NCBI GenBank assembly: GCA_946410005.1
Contig: CAMJYS010000057.1
Span: 1-5,234, forward strand
DNA length: 5,234 nucleotides
Direction: 5' to 3'
Source of the DNA: an uncultured Clostridia bacterium
GTDB lineage: Bacteria > Bacillota > Clostridia > Oscillospirales > Acutalibacteraceae
How positions within the stretch are numbered: position 1 is the stretch's first letter; each line of letters starts with the position of its first letter. A model generated the notes under the pieces. That model made no database searches. It was not told the origin of the DNA and saw only the letters and a list, made by a program, of their open reading frames with translations. The translations under genes and the position numbers were made by a program. Positions 1 through 5,234 of the stretch are shown piece after piece.

Positions 1-54
1 CCCGAGGCTTATATATAGAGGCACTTTTAAGGACGTAAAAAATAAAGCTTCGGG
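1..54 (+). repeat. Leader inverted repeat, possible RNA stem-loop
   Basis: Bases 1-10 (cccgaggctt) pair with 45-54 (aagcttcggg) in ten consecutive pairs, nine Watson-Crick and one G-U (6 with 49), around a 34-nt loop. The 3' arm ends next to the Shine-Dalgarno sequence of the first gene, so in mRNA it could affect access to that site. The loop contains TATATA and a purine patch (aagga), but no start codon follows at a useful distance. The stretch may instead be the end of an upstream gene. One frame from base 3 stops with TAA at 36-38, and another from base 2 stays open to TGA at 110-112; neither gives a recognisable protein. The window edge may cut the stem. Confidence 0.35.
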
Positions 55-56
55 AA

Positions 57-62
57 GAGGTG
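57..62 (+). promoter_or_regulatory. Ribosome-binding site of the first small gene
   Basis: GAGGTG matches the anti-Shine-Dalgarno sequence and lies 6 nt before the ATG at 69. It supports that ATG over the in-frame ATG at 84, which has no comparable site. It begins two bases after the 3' arm of the leader inverted repeat. Confidence 0.7.
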
Positions 63-68
63 TAGAAA

Positions 69-296
69 ATGATAAAGCATCAAATGAGAATAACTGTCAG
101 ACAGCCCGGTGAAAAGCCCATAAGCATAGCGGAATTTAAAAAAGTATCGCTTATAAAAAGATTGGCACTTAAATGGTTTGGCGGTGTAGAAAAGCTAGTG
201 ATTATCGTACCCGAAAAAAGCGTACAGTCAGTAGAAATCAGAGAGGAGGAAAGTGATGAAGTATCTGGAGATGCCAATCAAGGCGAGACCATTTGA
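69..296 (+). CDS. Small hypothetical phage protein, 75 aa
   Basis: I do not recognise this family. A basic N-terminal two-thirds (residues 1-50) has a beta-like start (MRITVR, residues 6-11), a probable amphipathic helix around residues 20-38 (AEFKKVSLIKRLALKWF) and a beta-like hydrophobic run (KLVIIVP). An acidic, low-complexity tail follows (EIREEESDE onward). No signal peptide or membrane segment is apparent, so the product is probably cytoplasmic. The ATG has a good ribosome-binding site 6 nt upstream. The last 13 codons overlap the start of the helicase gene in another frame, and the helicase ribosome-binding site lies inside this gene, so the two are probably translationally coupled. 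The acidic tail may partly reflect that constraint, because the purine-rich Shine-Dalgarno region encodes REEES. An antisense reading frame in the same interval has no supporting start signal. Confidence 0.7.
   Translation: MIKHQMRITVRQPGEKPISIAEFKKVSLIKRLALKWFGGVEKLVIIVPEKSVQSVEIREEESDEVSGDANQGETI
244..249 (+). promoter_or_regulatory. Ribosome-binding site that fixes the helicase start
   Basis: AGGAGG is a full consensus Shine-Dalgarno sequence. It lies 6 nt from the ATG at 256 but only 3 nt from the in-frame GTG at 253, so ATG 256 is the better start. The next in-frame ATG (271) is 21 nt away, which is too far. The site lies within the coding sequence of the preceding small gene. Confidence 0.8.
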
Positions 297-1683
297 ACAT
301 CAAAAGAGAGCGTTTGAGTTTGTTATGCATCGGTTTGAAAACGATAGCGGAGCAGCACTTCTTGTTGAGATGGGTTGTGGCAAGAGTTTAATTTCTGTCG
401 CAGTTGCAGGAGCGTTATTTAACGAAAGGAGGATTAGAAATCTTTTAATAGTATGTCCTTTATCGATTTGCGGAGTTTGGGAAGAAGAGTTTTCAAAGTT
501 TGCGGACTTTGATTACAATTTAAAGATTTTAAAAGGCTCACTTGAGAAGAAAATCGAAACTTTATACTCACTGGAAGGACGAGCATTGCAGATTGTAGTT
601 GTGAATTATGAATCAGTTTGGCGAATAGAAAGGCAAATTAAGAATTGGCATCCCGATATGATTATTTGCGATGAGTCACATAAGATAAAAAGCCACAATA
701 TTGCTGCATCAAAGTCGATTCATAAACTTGGTGAGAAAACAATGTACAGGCTTATATTAGCGGGTACTGCGATAACCAATAAAGCCATTGATATTTTCTC
801 GCAGTATAAATTCTTGGAACCTAGAATTTTCGGTAAGAGTTTTTACACGTTTCGTAATCACTACTTCAACCTGGTTGGGTACGGAAACCATACACCCGTG
901 CTTAAGGAATCAATGAAAGATGAACTAAAAAACAAGATTCACAGTATCGCATTTGTAGCAAAAAAATCCGAGTGTTTGGATTTACCCGAAACAACGGAAA
1001 TCATCAGAAAAGTTGAACTTGAGCCGTATGCGATGAATACTTACAAACATCTTGTAAGAGACAGTTTTGCAGAGCTAAAAAATAGTGAGATCACGGTGAC
1101 TAATGTGCTTACTAAAATTTTGAGATTGTCTCAGCTTACGGGTGGTTTCCTCGGTGACGACGAGGGTAAAAAAGTACATCAAATCAGCAAAGCAAAATTA
1201 AATGCACTTGATGATATTATCGATGACGTGACTTCAAGCGGAAAGAAGCTTGTAATCATGGCTCGGTTCATTCCCGAAATTGCAGCAATTAAAAAGTTGC
1301 TCATTGATAAAGGCTTACGATTTTCTATAATAACTGGCGAAATCAAAAACAGAGCCGATGAGATAGCTAAGTTCCAAAACGATACAGATGTGCTGGTGTT
1401 TATCGGGCAGATAGCGACCGCCGGACTTGGCATAACACTCACAGCGGCCAGTACAATGGTGTTTTATTCCCTCGATTATTCGATGTCAAATTTTGAGCAA
1501 GCTAAAGCTCGAATTCATCGTACGGGGCAAAAAGAAAACTGTACGTACATTTATTTGATTGCATCAAACACGGTGGATGAAAAGATAATGAAGGCTCTAA
1601 AAAACAAAGTGAATCTGGCGAAGAGTCTGATTGACGATTATAGAAGCGGACTTAATCCGTACGCAAATGAAGGGGGATTCTAA
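256..1683 (+). CDS. SNF2-family (superfamily 2) DNA helicase/translocase
   Basis: This 475-aa protein has both RecA-like lobes of an SNF2 ATPase. Visible motifs, in order, are a Q-motif-like RPFEHQ (11-16), Walker A GCGKS (40-44), motif Ia around IVCPLS (65-70), Walker B DESH (139-142), a motif III position reading LAGTAIT (168-174), a motif IV region KKLVIMARF (330-338), motif V around ATAGLGITL (387-395), and motif VI QAKARIHRTGQ (415-425) with two candidate arginine fingers (R419, R422). It is expected to hydrolyse ATP and translocate on duplex DNA in the cytoplasm. No extra nuclease, HIRAN or chromatin-type domain is present, and the length fits compact phage SNF2 proteins. Its place upstream of a phage polymerase suggests a role in replication or recombination; the exact substrate is inference. 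Motif III is slightly divergent (GTA rather than the usual GTP). It overlaps the upstream gene by 41 nt. Confidence 0.93.
   Translation: MKYLEMPIKARPFEHQKRAFEFVMHRFENDSGAALLVEMGCGKSLISVAVAGALFNERRIRNLLIVCPLSICGVWEEEFSKFADFDYNLKILKGSLEKKIETLYSLEGRALQIVVVNYESVWRIERQIKNWHPDMIICDESHKIKSHNIAASKSIHKLGEKTMYRLILAGTAITNKAIDIFSQYKFLEPRIFGKSFYTFRNHYFNLVGYGNHTPVLKESMKDELKNKIHSIAFVAKKSECLDLPETTEIIRKVELEPYAMNTYKHLVRDSFAELKNSEITVTNVLTKILRLSQLTGGFLGDDEGKKVHQISKAKLNALDDIIDDVTSSGKKLVIMARFIPEIAAIKKLLIDKGLRFSIITGEIKNRADEIAKFQNDTDVLVFIGQIATAGLGITLTAASTMVFYSLDYSMSNFEQAKARIHRTGQKENCTYIYLIASNTVDEKIMKALKNKVNLAKSLIDDYRSGLNPYANEGGF
1671..1676 (+). promoter_or_regulatory. Ribosome-binding site that fixes the start of the coiled-coil gene
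   Basis: AGGGGG lies 8 nt before the ATG at 1685. It supports that start over the in-frame ATG at 1631, which lies deep inside the helicase gene and would add 18 residues without a matching site. The motif is within the last codons of the helicase gene. Confidence 0.65.
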
Positions 1684-1684
1684 A

Positions 1685-2101
1685 ATGGACAATAACGTAA
1701 TGTTTGAGATGGCGGATAGACTCAAAACGCTTAAAGAAGAGAAAAAACAAAAGGAGCTTGAACTTCGGAATATCAGCGATATGCTTACAGAGATTGAGGC
1801 GGCACTTGCGGAGTTCATGACACTCAACGAAACACCGAATTTCACACATGGTGGAACAAGTTTTTCACTTAAGACAAGCCTCAAAGCCTCTGCGGTTTCG
1901 GGCAAAAAAGATGAATTGTATGCCCTACTCAAAAGCTCAGGATATGGCGATTTGGTAGTAGAAACAGTAAATCCAAGTTCTCTCTCGGCATTTGTTAAAG
2001 AGCAGATTTCTGAGAACGAAAACGAGCTACCCGAGTGGCTTGACGGACTCATAAACATATTTGAAAAAAACACAGTCAGCACAAGAAAATATATGAAATA
2101 A
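1685..2101 (+). CDS. Phage replication-module protein with N-terminal coiled coil, 138 aa
   Basis: Residues about 5-47 are rich in E, K and L with heptad-like spacing (ADRLKTLKEEKKQKELEL and onward), predicting a coiled coil. A compact C-terminal part follows, with FTHGGTSFSL (53-62), SSGYGDLVVETVNPSSLSAF (84-103) and a tryptophan-containing ELPEWLDGLINIF (114-126). I recognise the C-terminal pattern (GYGDLV, then NxxSLSAFVKEQ, then ELPEWL) as recurring in uncharacterised proteins of phage early regions, but I know no established function. No catalytic motif, zinc site, signal peptide or membrane segment is visible. It starts 1 nt after the helicase stop codon and is followed after 13 nt by the candidate ssDNA-binding gene, so co-expression is very likely. 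A structural or adaptor role in the replisome, perhaps as an oligomer, is inference only. Confidence 0.85.
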   Translation: MDNNVMFEMADRLKTLKEEKKQKELELRNISDMLTEIEAALAEFMTLNETPNFTHGGTSFSLKTSLKASAVSGKKDELYALLKSSGYGDLVVETVNPSSLSAFVKEQISENENELPEWLDGLINIFEKNTVSTRKYMK

Positions 2102-2114
2102 GGAGTAAATTAAA

Positions 2115-2846
2115 ATGTCAAAAAACGAATTAACAATAAACGCAAATCAAGGTTATATGAACCTCGCTAATTTCAATATAAACGACAATTTTTTGGACGA
2201 ACTCAGCGGACTTGATAATGAGTTCGAAAGGATAAAAATCCCCGCAGGTGGCGGAACTATGTTCGAGTTTCCGAGCAGTAATCCCGATGAACCCGATATG
2301 GTTAAAGATTTCTCGGCGGTAATTCTTTACCACCATCCGATGTACGTCTTTTACAGTTCAAAGTTCAACGGATCGAATAATCCTCCCGATTGTCTAAGTA
2401 TTGACGGAATTACAGGTGTCGGGATACCCGGAGGCAAGTGTATGAACTGTCCCAAGAATAAGTTTGGTAGTGGTGAAAATGGCTCCAAAGCGTGTAAGAA
2501 TAAACACCAAATGTATCTTTTGAGAGAAAACGAGATATTCCCGATGATTCTCTCGCTTCCCACAAGCTCGAACAGAGAGTTTTCGAGGTACATTAAACGG
2601 TTACTTTCAAGGGGCAAAAAGTCTGATAGCGTAGTAACAAAATTTTCGCTCAAAAAGGCTGTAAACAAGACAGGTATTTCATATTCACAAGTACAGTTTA
2701 GTGTAGCAAGAGAGCTTGAAAAAACAGAAATCGAGTTAATAAAAAACTATTCCGAGCAGGTAAAATCCTACGCTCAGAGCAAAGCAAATCTTCAGACAGT
2801 TGACATAACAACGGGCGAAATCATAGATTCGGAGGAATCTGTATGA
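2115..2846 (+). CDS. Candidate phage ssDNA-binding protein with four-cysteine zinc site
   Basis: This 243-aa protein has a conserved-looking core. It runs from KIPAGGGTMFEFP (41-53) through VILYHHPMYVFY (69-80) to a cysteine cluster C93, C109, C112, C127 with CMNCPKNKFGSG (109-120), then YLLRENEIFPMILSLP (134-149). C109-x2-C112 with C93 and C127 would make a plausible four-cysteine zinc site. The C-terminus is acidic (DITTGEIIDSEESV), like the tails many ssDNA-binding proteins use to contact partners. I recognise the PGGxCxxCPxNxFGS pattern from phage proteins encoded next to family A polymerases. The ssDNA-binding role rests on that context, the tail and the loose analogy with zinc-containing phage T4 gp32, so it is inference. 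Start ATG 2115 has AAGGAG (2100-2105) 9 nt upstream. The stop overlaps the polymerase start as ATGA, indicating translational coupling. No enzymatic motif is apparent. Confidence 0.88.
   Translation: MSKNELTINANQGYMNLANFNINDNFLDELSGLDNEFERIKIPAGGGTMFEFPSSNPDEPDMVKDFSAVILYHHPMYVFYSSKFNGSNNPPDCLSIDGITGVGIPGGKCMNCPKNKFGSGENGSKACKNKHQMYLLRENEIFPMILSLPTSSNREFSRYIKRLLSRGKKSDSVVTKFSLKKAVNKTGISYSQVQFSVARELEKTEIELIKNYSEQVKSYAQSKANLQTVDITTGEIIDSEESV
2831..2835 (+). promoter_or_regulatory. Ribosome-binding site of the polymerase gene
   Basis: GGAGG lies 7 nt before the ATG at 2843 and inside the last codons of the preceding gene. It confirms the ATGA stop-start overlap as the true junction. Confidence 0.75.
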
Positions 2847-4903
2847 GCTATAAACTGGCTTTAAACAGCCAAGAGATAAAGGAATATATCGGAACTCATA
2901 AACTTTTAGCTTTGGATATTGAAACCTCTCCACTCTCATCGTTTCGTGATGATGACAAAGCCTCGCTCGATGCACACAAATCGAGTATCACGGGAATAAG
3001 TTTCTCGGTTGAAAAAGGTACGGGGATTTACGTTCCGTTTAATCACAAGGTCGGCAGAAATGCTGACTTTGTGGGGACATTAGATTGGATAAAACGCAAC
3101 ATTCTTATGAATGAAAATCTTACGGTCGTAATCCATAACGCTGCATTTGAAACGATGTTCTTTTATGCGTTGGATTTTATCCCGAAATGCAAGGTGTATG
3201 ATACTTTGTCCGCTGCACAGATGACACTTAAAACACATACGGAATTCAGAAAACTAAATGACTGCGGACTTAAAAAGTTGGTTCCCGAACTTTTAAAGGT
3301 CGAACTGCCGACTTTTAGCGAAGTTGTGTCGCAGGCGAAAAGTGTAAGAGCAAGGAATGATATAGCGTGCGATTCGGGTGCACGCTCAGCCTGCTTTGAT
3401 GAACTAAATTCTGAGGATACAGAAACTATCAGATATGCTTGTGCCGACTCGGATTACGCTTTAAGGCTCTACCATTTGTTTAATAACTGGTTCGATAAGA
3501 ATCTCCCGAAACACAGATACATCGTAGAAAATATCGAATCTCCTACTGCCGTTTATGTTGGTTTGATGAAATATAACGGAATCCCGCTTGACGTGGAGCT
3601 TATGCGAGCAAAAGGGGAAGAGGCTCAGGAGCAAATAAATCAGCTTAGAGAAGATATACATCTTACAATCGGAAATATCGACATCGGGGCAAATGCCGGA
3701 ACTAAAGATTTTAAAGATTATCTGTACAAAACTTTAGGACTTCCCGTTCTAAAAACTACGGAAAAACTAAGCGAAGCCGCAGATGATGAAGCTATGATTC
3801 TGCTTTCCGAGTGGTGTAAAAATAATAGACCCAAGCTGGTTCCCCTATTCGATATGGTTAAAGATTATCGTAAATGGAACAAGCTAAAATCCACATACAT
3901 TGACGGATATTTGAAGTTTTTAAACAGTTGCACAAACCGCATACACCCCGATTTAATGCCACTTGCAACACAGACGGGGAGATTTGCAAGCCGAAACGCA
4001 AACCTTCAGAATTGTCCCCGGAAAGACAATGACCCGATTGGTGTTAGAAATTTTATCCGAGCTGATGACGGGAAAGTGTTATTGTCACTTGATTTTTCGC
4101 AGATAGAACTCAGAGTTGGTGCGTTTTATTGCCGAGATGAGAAAATGCTTCAGACTTACAGAAATAATGGTGACATTCACGCTCAGACCACTTCGGTTAT
4201 ATTCAATATCCCGTTTAATCAAGCTGCCGATAAAAACGCTCCGCACTACAAAGAACGAAGAACAATCGCAAAAAACTGCAATTTCGGAGTGTTTTATGGT
4301 CTGTTTCCGAGAGGTCTGCAGCGAACTTTAAAGTTTAAAGCAGGACTCAATAAAAGCCTAGAAGAATGCACTCAGATAATTGCTAACTTAAAAGCCGGAT
4401 ACAAAGGGCTCGAAACATGGCAACGCAAAGTCAAAACAAATGCCTCTATTCGTGGGTATTCGGAAACGTATCTTGGAAGAAGGCGGTATTTACCAAGCAT
4501 TAACTCTGCGGATTGGGGCAGGAAGAGTTTTGCTCAAAGATGTGCGTTAAATACGCCGATTCAAGGTACTGCCGCAGATATTTTGAAGATTGCCATTGCT
4601 AAGATTTTGAAAGGACTTAACGGACGAATGTGGCTCAGACCCATACTGCAAGTACATGACGAGTTGGTTTTCGAACTCCCGGAAGGCAAATTGAACGAGG
4701 CAGTCAATTTTATTAAAAAATGTATGGAAGAAAAGCCATTCCTCGCTTTTGACGTGCCCTTAGTGGCAGAAGGAGCAGTTGGGAAAACATTCGGAACGCT
4801 TAAAGATTTTGAGGGTGGCAAGTTGCCGCAGCCAAGTGCTTCGCATCGCTCTCAATCGGACTATTTTGAAAATAAAATAATTTTAGAAAAGGAAGTAAGG
4901 TAA
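2843..4903 (+). CDS. Phage family A DNA polymerase with 3'-5' exonuclease domain
   Basis: This 686-aa protein is a complete Pol I-type replicative polymerase without an N-terminal 5' nuclease domain. The proofreading exonuclease covers about residues 20-215: Exo I D25/E27 (LALDIET), Exo II N99-x3-E103 (HNAAFE), Exo III Y198-x3-D202 (YACAD). The polymerase domain has TGR (378-380), NLQNCP (387-392), motif A DFSQIELR (417-424) with catalytic D417, motif B from R473 through K477 to F481 and Y485 (NFGVFYG), TPIQGTAAD (571-579), and motif C VHDE (604-607) with catalytic D606. All core catalytic residues are present, so it should be active. F481 sits where E. coli Pol I has F762, which predicts discrimination against dideoxynucleotides. 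Odd points are glutamate in place of the usual aspartate in Exo II, an unusual segment at 163-184 bounded by inverted repeats, and a tail of about 30 residues after the last core strand. The start overlaps the upstream stop (ATGA). Confidence 0.97.
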   Translation: MSYKLALNSQEIKEYIGTHKLLALDIETSPLSSFRDDDKASLDAHKSSITGISFSVEKGTGIYVPFNHKVGRNADFVGTLDWIKRNILMNENLTVVIHNAAFETMFFYALDFIPKCKVYDTLSAAQMTLKTHTEFRKLNDCGLKKLVPELLKVELPTFSEVVSQAKSVRARNDIACDSGARSACFDELNSEDTETIRYACADSDYALRLYHLFNNWFDKNLPKHRYIVENIESPTAVYVGLMKYNGIPLDVELMRAKGEEAQEQINQLREDIHLTIGNIDIGANAGTKDFKDYLYKTLGLPVLKTTEKLSEAADDEAMILLSEWCKNNRPKLVPLFDMVKDYRKWNKLKSTYIDGYLKFLNSCTNRIHPDLMPLATQTGRFASRNANLQNCPRKDNDPIGVRNFIRADDGKVLLSLDFSQIELRVGAFYCRDEKMLQTYRNNGDIHAQTTSVIFNIPFNQAADKNAPHYKERRTIAKNCNFGVFYGLFPRGLQRTLKFKAGLNKSLEECTQIIANLKAGYKGLETWQRKVKTNASIRGYSETYLGRRRYLPSINSADWGRKSFAQRCALNTPIQGTAADILKIAIAKILKGLNGRMWLRPILQVHDELVFELPEGKLNEAVNFIKKCMEEKPFLAFDVPLVAEGAVGKTFGTLKDFEGGKLPQPSASHRSQSDYFENKIILEKEVR
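3331..3394 (+). repeat. Nested inverted repeats inside the polymerase gene
   Basis: The outer arms are GCAGGC (3331-3336) and GCCTGC (3389-3394). The inner arms are AGCGTGC (3364-3370) and GCACGCT (3380-3386) around a 9-nt loop. Both pairs are perfect. They bracket codons 163-184 of the polymerase, a stretch between Exo II and Exo III that seems longer than in related phage polymerases I remember. The reading frame is intact. This may be a small inserted palindromic element, a local RNA structure or chance. Confidence 0.4.
4811..4903 (+). other. Compositionally distinct 3' tail of the polymerase gene
   Basis: The family A fold is expected to end near residue 655, just after the GAVGKTFGTL segment. 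The last 30 or so residues (from EGGKLPQPSASHRS onward) look like an unstructured tail. By direct count, bases 4811-4860 are 30/50 G+C, while 4861-4900 are 8/40, an abrupt switch. The first part contains the perfect palindrome GGCAA-G-TTGCC (4817-4827), and the second contains TATTTT-G-AAAATA (4863-4875). A degenerate short repeat added to the gene end is possible; a natural linker is equally possible. Confidence 0.35.
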
Positions 4904-4905
4904 AT

Positions 4906-5234
4906 ATGGATTTAGGATTAAAAAATGCCGAAGGATACTACGATTTAACGGCCTATGAAGCGATAAAAAATGTAAGTGATGAGGAGAAAATAAAACCTAG
5001 AAATATTATTTATGTATGTTCGCCGCTTAAAGGTGACATCGAGAAGAATCGGCAAAAAGCCTGCGAATATTGTAAATTTGTGATTTCAAAAGGGCACATT
5101 CCTGTGGCGGTACACTTGATGTTTCCGTGGTTTATGGACGATGCGGACGAGGATGAGAGAAGTCTGGCTATGCGGATGAGCTTGGATATACTTGCAAGGT
5201 GTGATGAAATTTGGTGTTTTGGAGATGAGGTGAG
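4906..5234 (+). CDS. Nucleoside 2-deoxyribosyltransferase-like (DUF4406/DUF7768-type) protein, 3' end missing
   Basis: The first 109 codons are present and the gene runs off the window. After an N-terminal extension (GYYDLTAYEAIKNV, residues 10-23) comes a Rossmann-like pattern: beta strand and loop IIYVCSPLKGD (34-44), a helix around NRQKACEYCKFVISKG (48-63), a second strand PVAVHLMFP (66-74), an acidic patch FMDDADEDE (76-84), a helix around LAMRMSLDILARC (87-99), and strand DEIWCFGDEV (100-109). The Y-x-CSPL-x-GD start and the CDE-x-W-x-FGD end are typical of the DUF4406-like family, related to nucleoside 2-deoxyribosyltransferases and common in phages. Enzymatic activity is not established for this group; binding or processing of a nucleotide or base is inference. 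The start is ATG 4906, 2 nt after the polymerase stop, with aagg at 4897-4900 and a second purine patch just upstream. The tight spacing places it in the same operon. Confidence 0.85.
   Translation, partial: MDLGLKNAEGYYDLTAYEAIKNVSDEEKIKPRNIIYVCSPLKGDIEKNRQKACEYCKFVISKGHIPVAVHLMFPWFMDDADEDERSLAMRMSLDILARCDEIWCFGDEV

Noticed and set aside
253..255. GTG as the helicase start codon
   Set aside because: It lies only 3 nt after AGGAGG, too close; the adjacent ATG at 256 is correctly spaced.
1631..1684. Upstream in-frame ATG giving an 18-residue longer coiled-coil protein
   Set aside because: It would overlap the helicase by 53 nt and lacks a suitable Shine-Dalgarno sequence, whereas ATG 1685 has AGGGGG 8 nt upstream.
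1597..2082. 161-aa open frame on the - strand opposite the coiled-coil gene
   Set aside because: It is serine- and leucine-rich in the manner of an antisense shadow, matches no known pattern and opposes a well-supported + strand gene with its own ribosome-binding site.
2419..2432. tcgggatacccgga short palindrome
   Set aside because: A 4-bp stem with a 3-nt loop inside a conserved glycine-proline coding stretch is expected by chance.
4116..4331. 71-aa + strand frame inside the polymerase gene
   Set aside because: It lies wholly inside the catalytic core of the polymerase in another frame and shows no family features.
4863..4875. TATTTT-G-AAAATA palindrome as a terminator
   Set aside because: The stem is only A-T pairs with a 1-nt centre, which cannot form a stable RNA hairpin, and the next gene begins 31 nt later.
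4850..4905. Possible promoter (TAAAAT at 4873-4878) before the last gene
   Set aside because: No acceptable -35 hexamer sits 16-18 bp upstream; the AT-rich run is enough to create a TAAAAT by chance.
1..5234. CRISPR array, tRNA, rRNA, insertion sequence or attachment site
   Set aside because: I found no regularly spaced repeats, no cloverleaf-like sequence, no transposase and no flanking duplication; the window is almost entirely coding.

Overview
The window reads as part of the DNA-replication module of a tailed bacteriophage or prophage, most likely from a Firmicutes (Clostridia-type) host. Four things support this. All genes lie on the + strand. They are packed with gaps of at most 13 nt or with overlaps, and each has a purine-rich Shine-Dalgarno sequence. 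Base composition is moderately AT-rich. The gene set (SNF2-type helicase, zinc-cysteine candidate ssDNA-binding protein, family A DNA polymerase without a 5' nuclease domain, deoxyribosyltransferase-like protein) is typical of phage early regions. The host assignment is inference from gene style and recalled family resemblance, not from a search.

Layout: a short leader (1-68) contains a long-looped inverted repeat ending next to the first ribosome-binding site. Then come a 75-aa unknown protein (69-296), an SNF2/DEAD-like helicase (256-1683), a 138-aa coiled-coil phage protein (1685-2101), a 243-aa four-cysteine candidate ssDNA-binding protein (2115-2846), a 686-aa family A DNA polymerase with 3'-5' exonuclease (2843-4903), and the first 109 codons of a nucleoside-deoxyribosyltransferase-like protein (4906 to the window end). 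The junctions are a 41-nt overlap, a 1-nt gap, a 13-nt gap, a 4-nt ATGA overlap and a 2-nt gap. I see no convincing promoter or terminator between genes, so the simplest model is one polycistronic early operon with coupled translation.

How the genes could work together (inference): the polymerase copies and proofreads phage DNA, the four-cysteine protein coats or organises single strands, and the helicase remodels duplexes, forks or bound proteins. The last gene may act on nucleotides or nucleotide-like ligands. No primase, hexameric replicative helicase, ligase or 5' nuclease is visible here; these would come from neighbouring phage genes or the host.

I found no mobile element, CRISPR array, RNA gene or clearly novel system. 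The least ordinary signals are two. One is a polymerase segment of about 22 codons bounded by nested inverted repeats, lying between Exo II and Exo III. The other is a polymerase C-terminal tail with an abrupt base-composition shift. Both could be small acquired sequences inside an otherwise standard polymerase.
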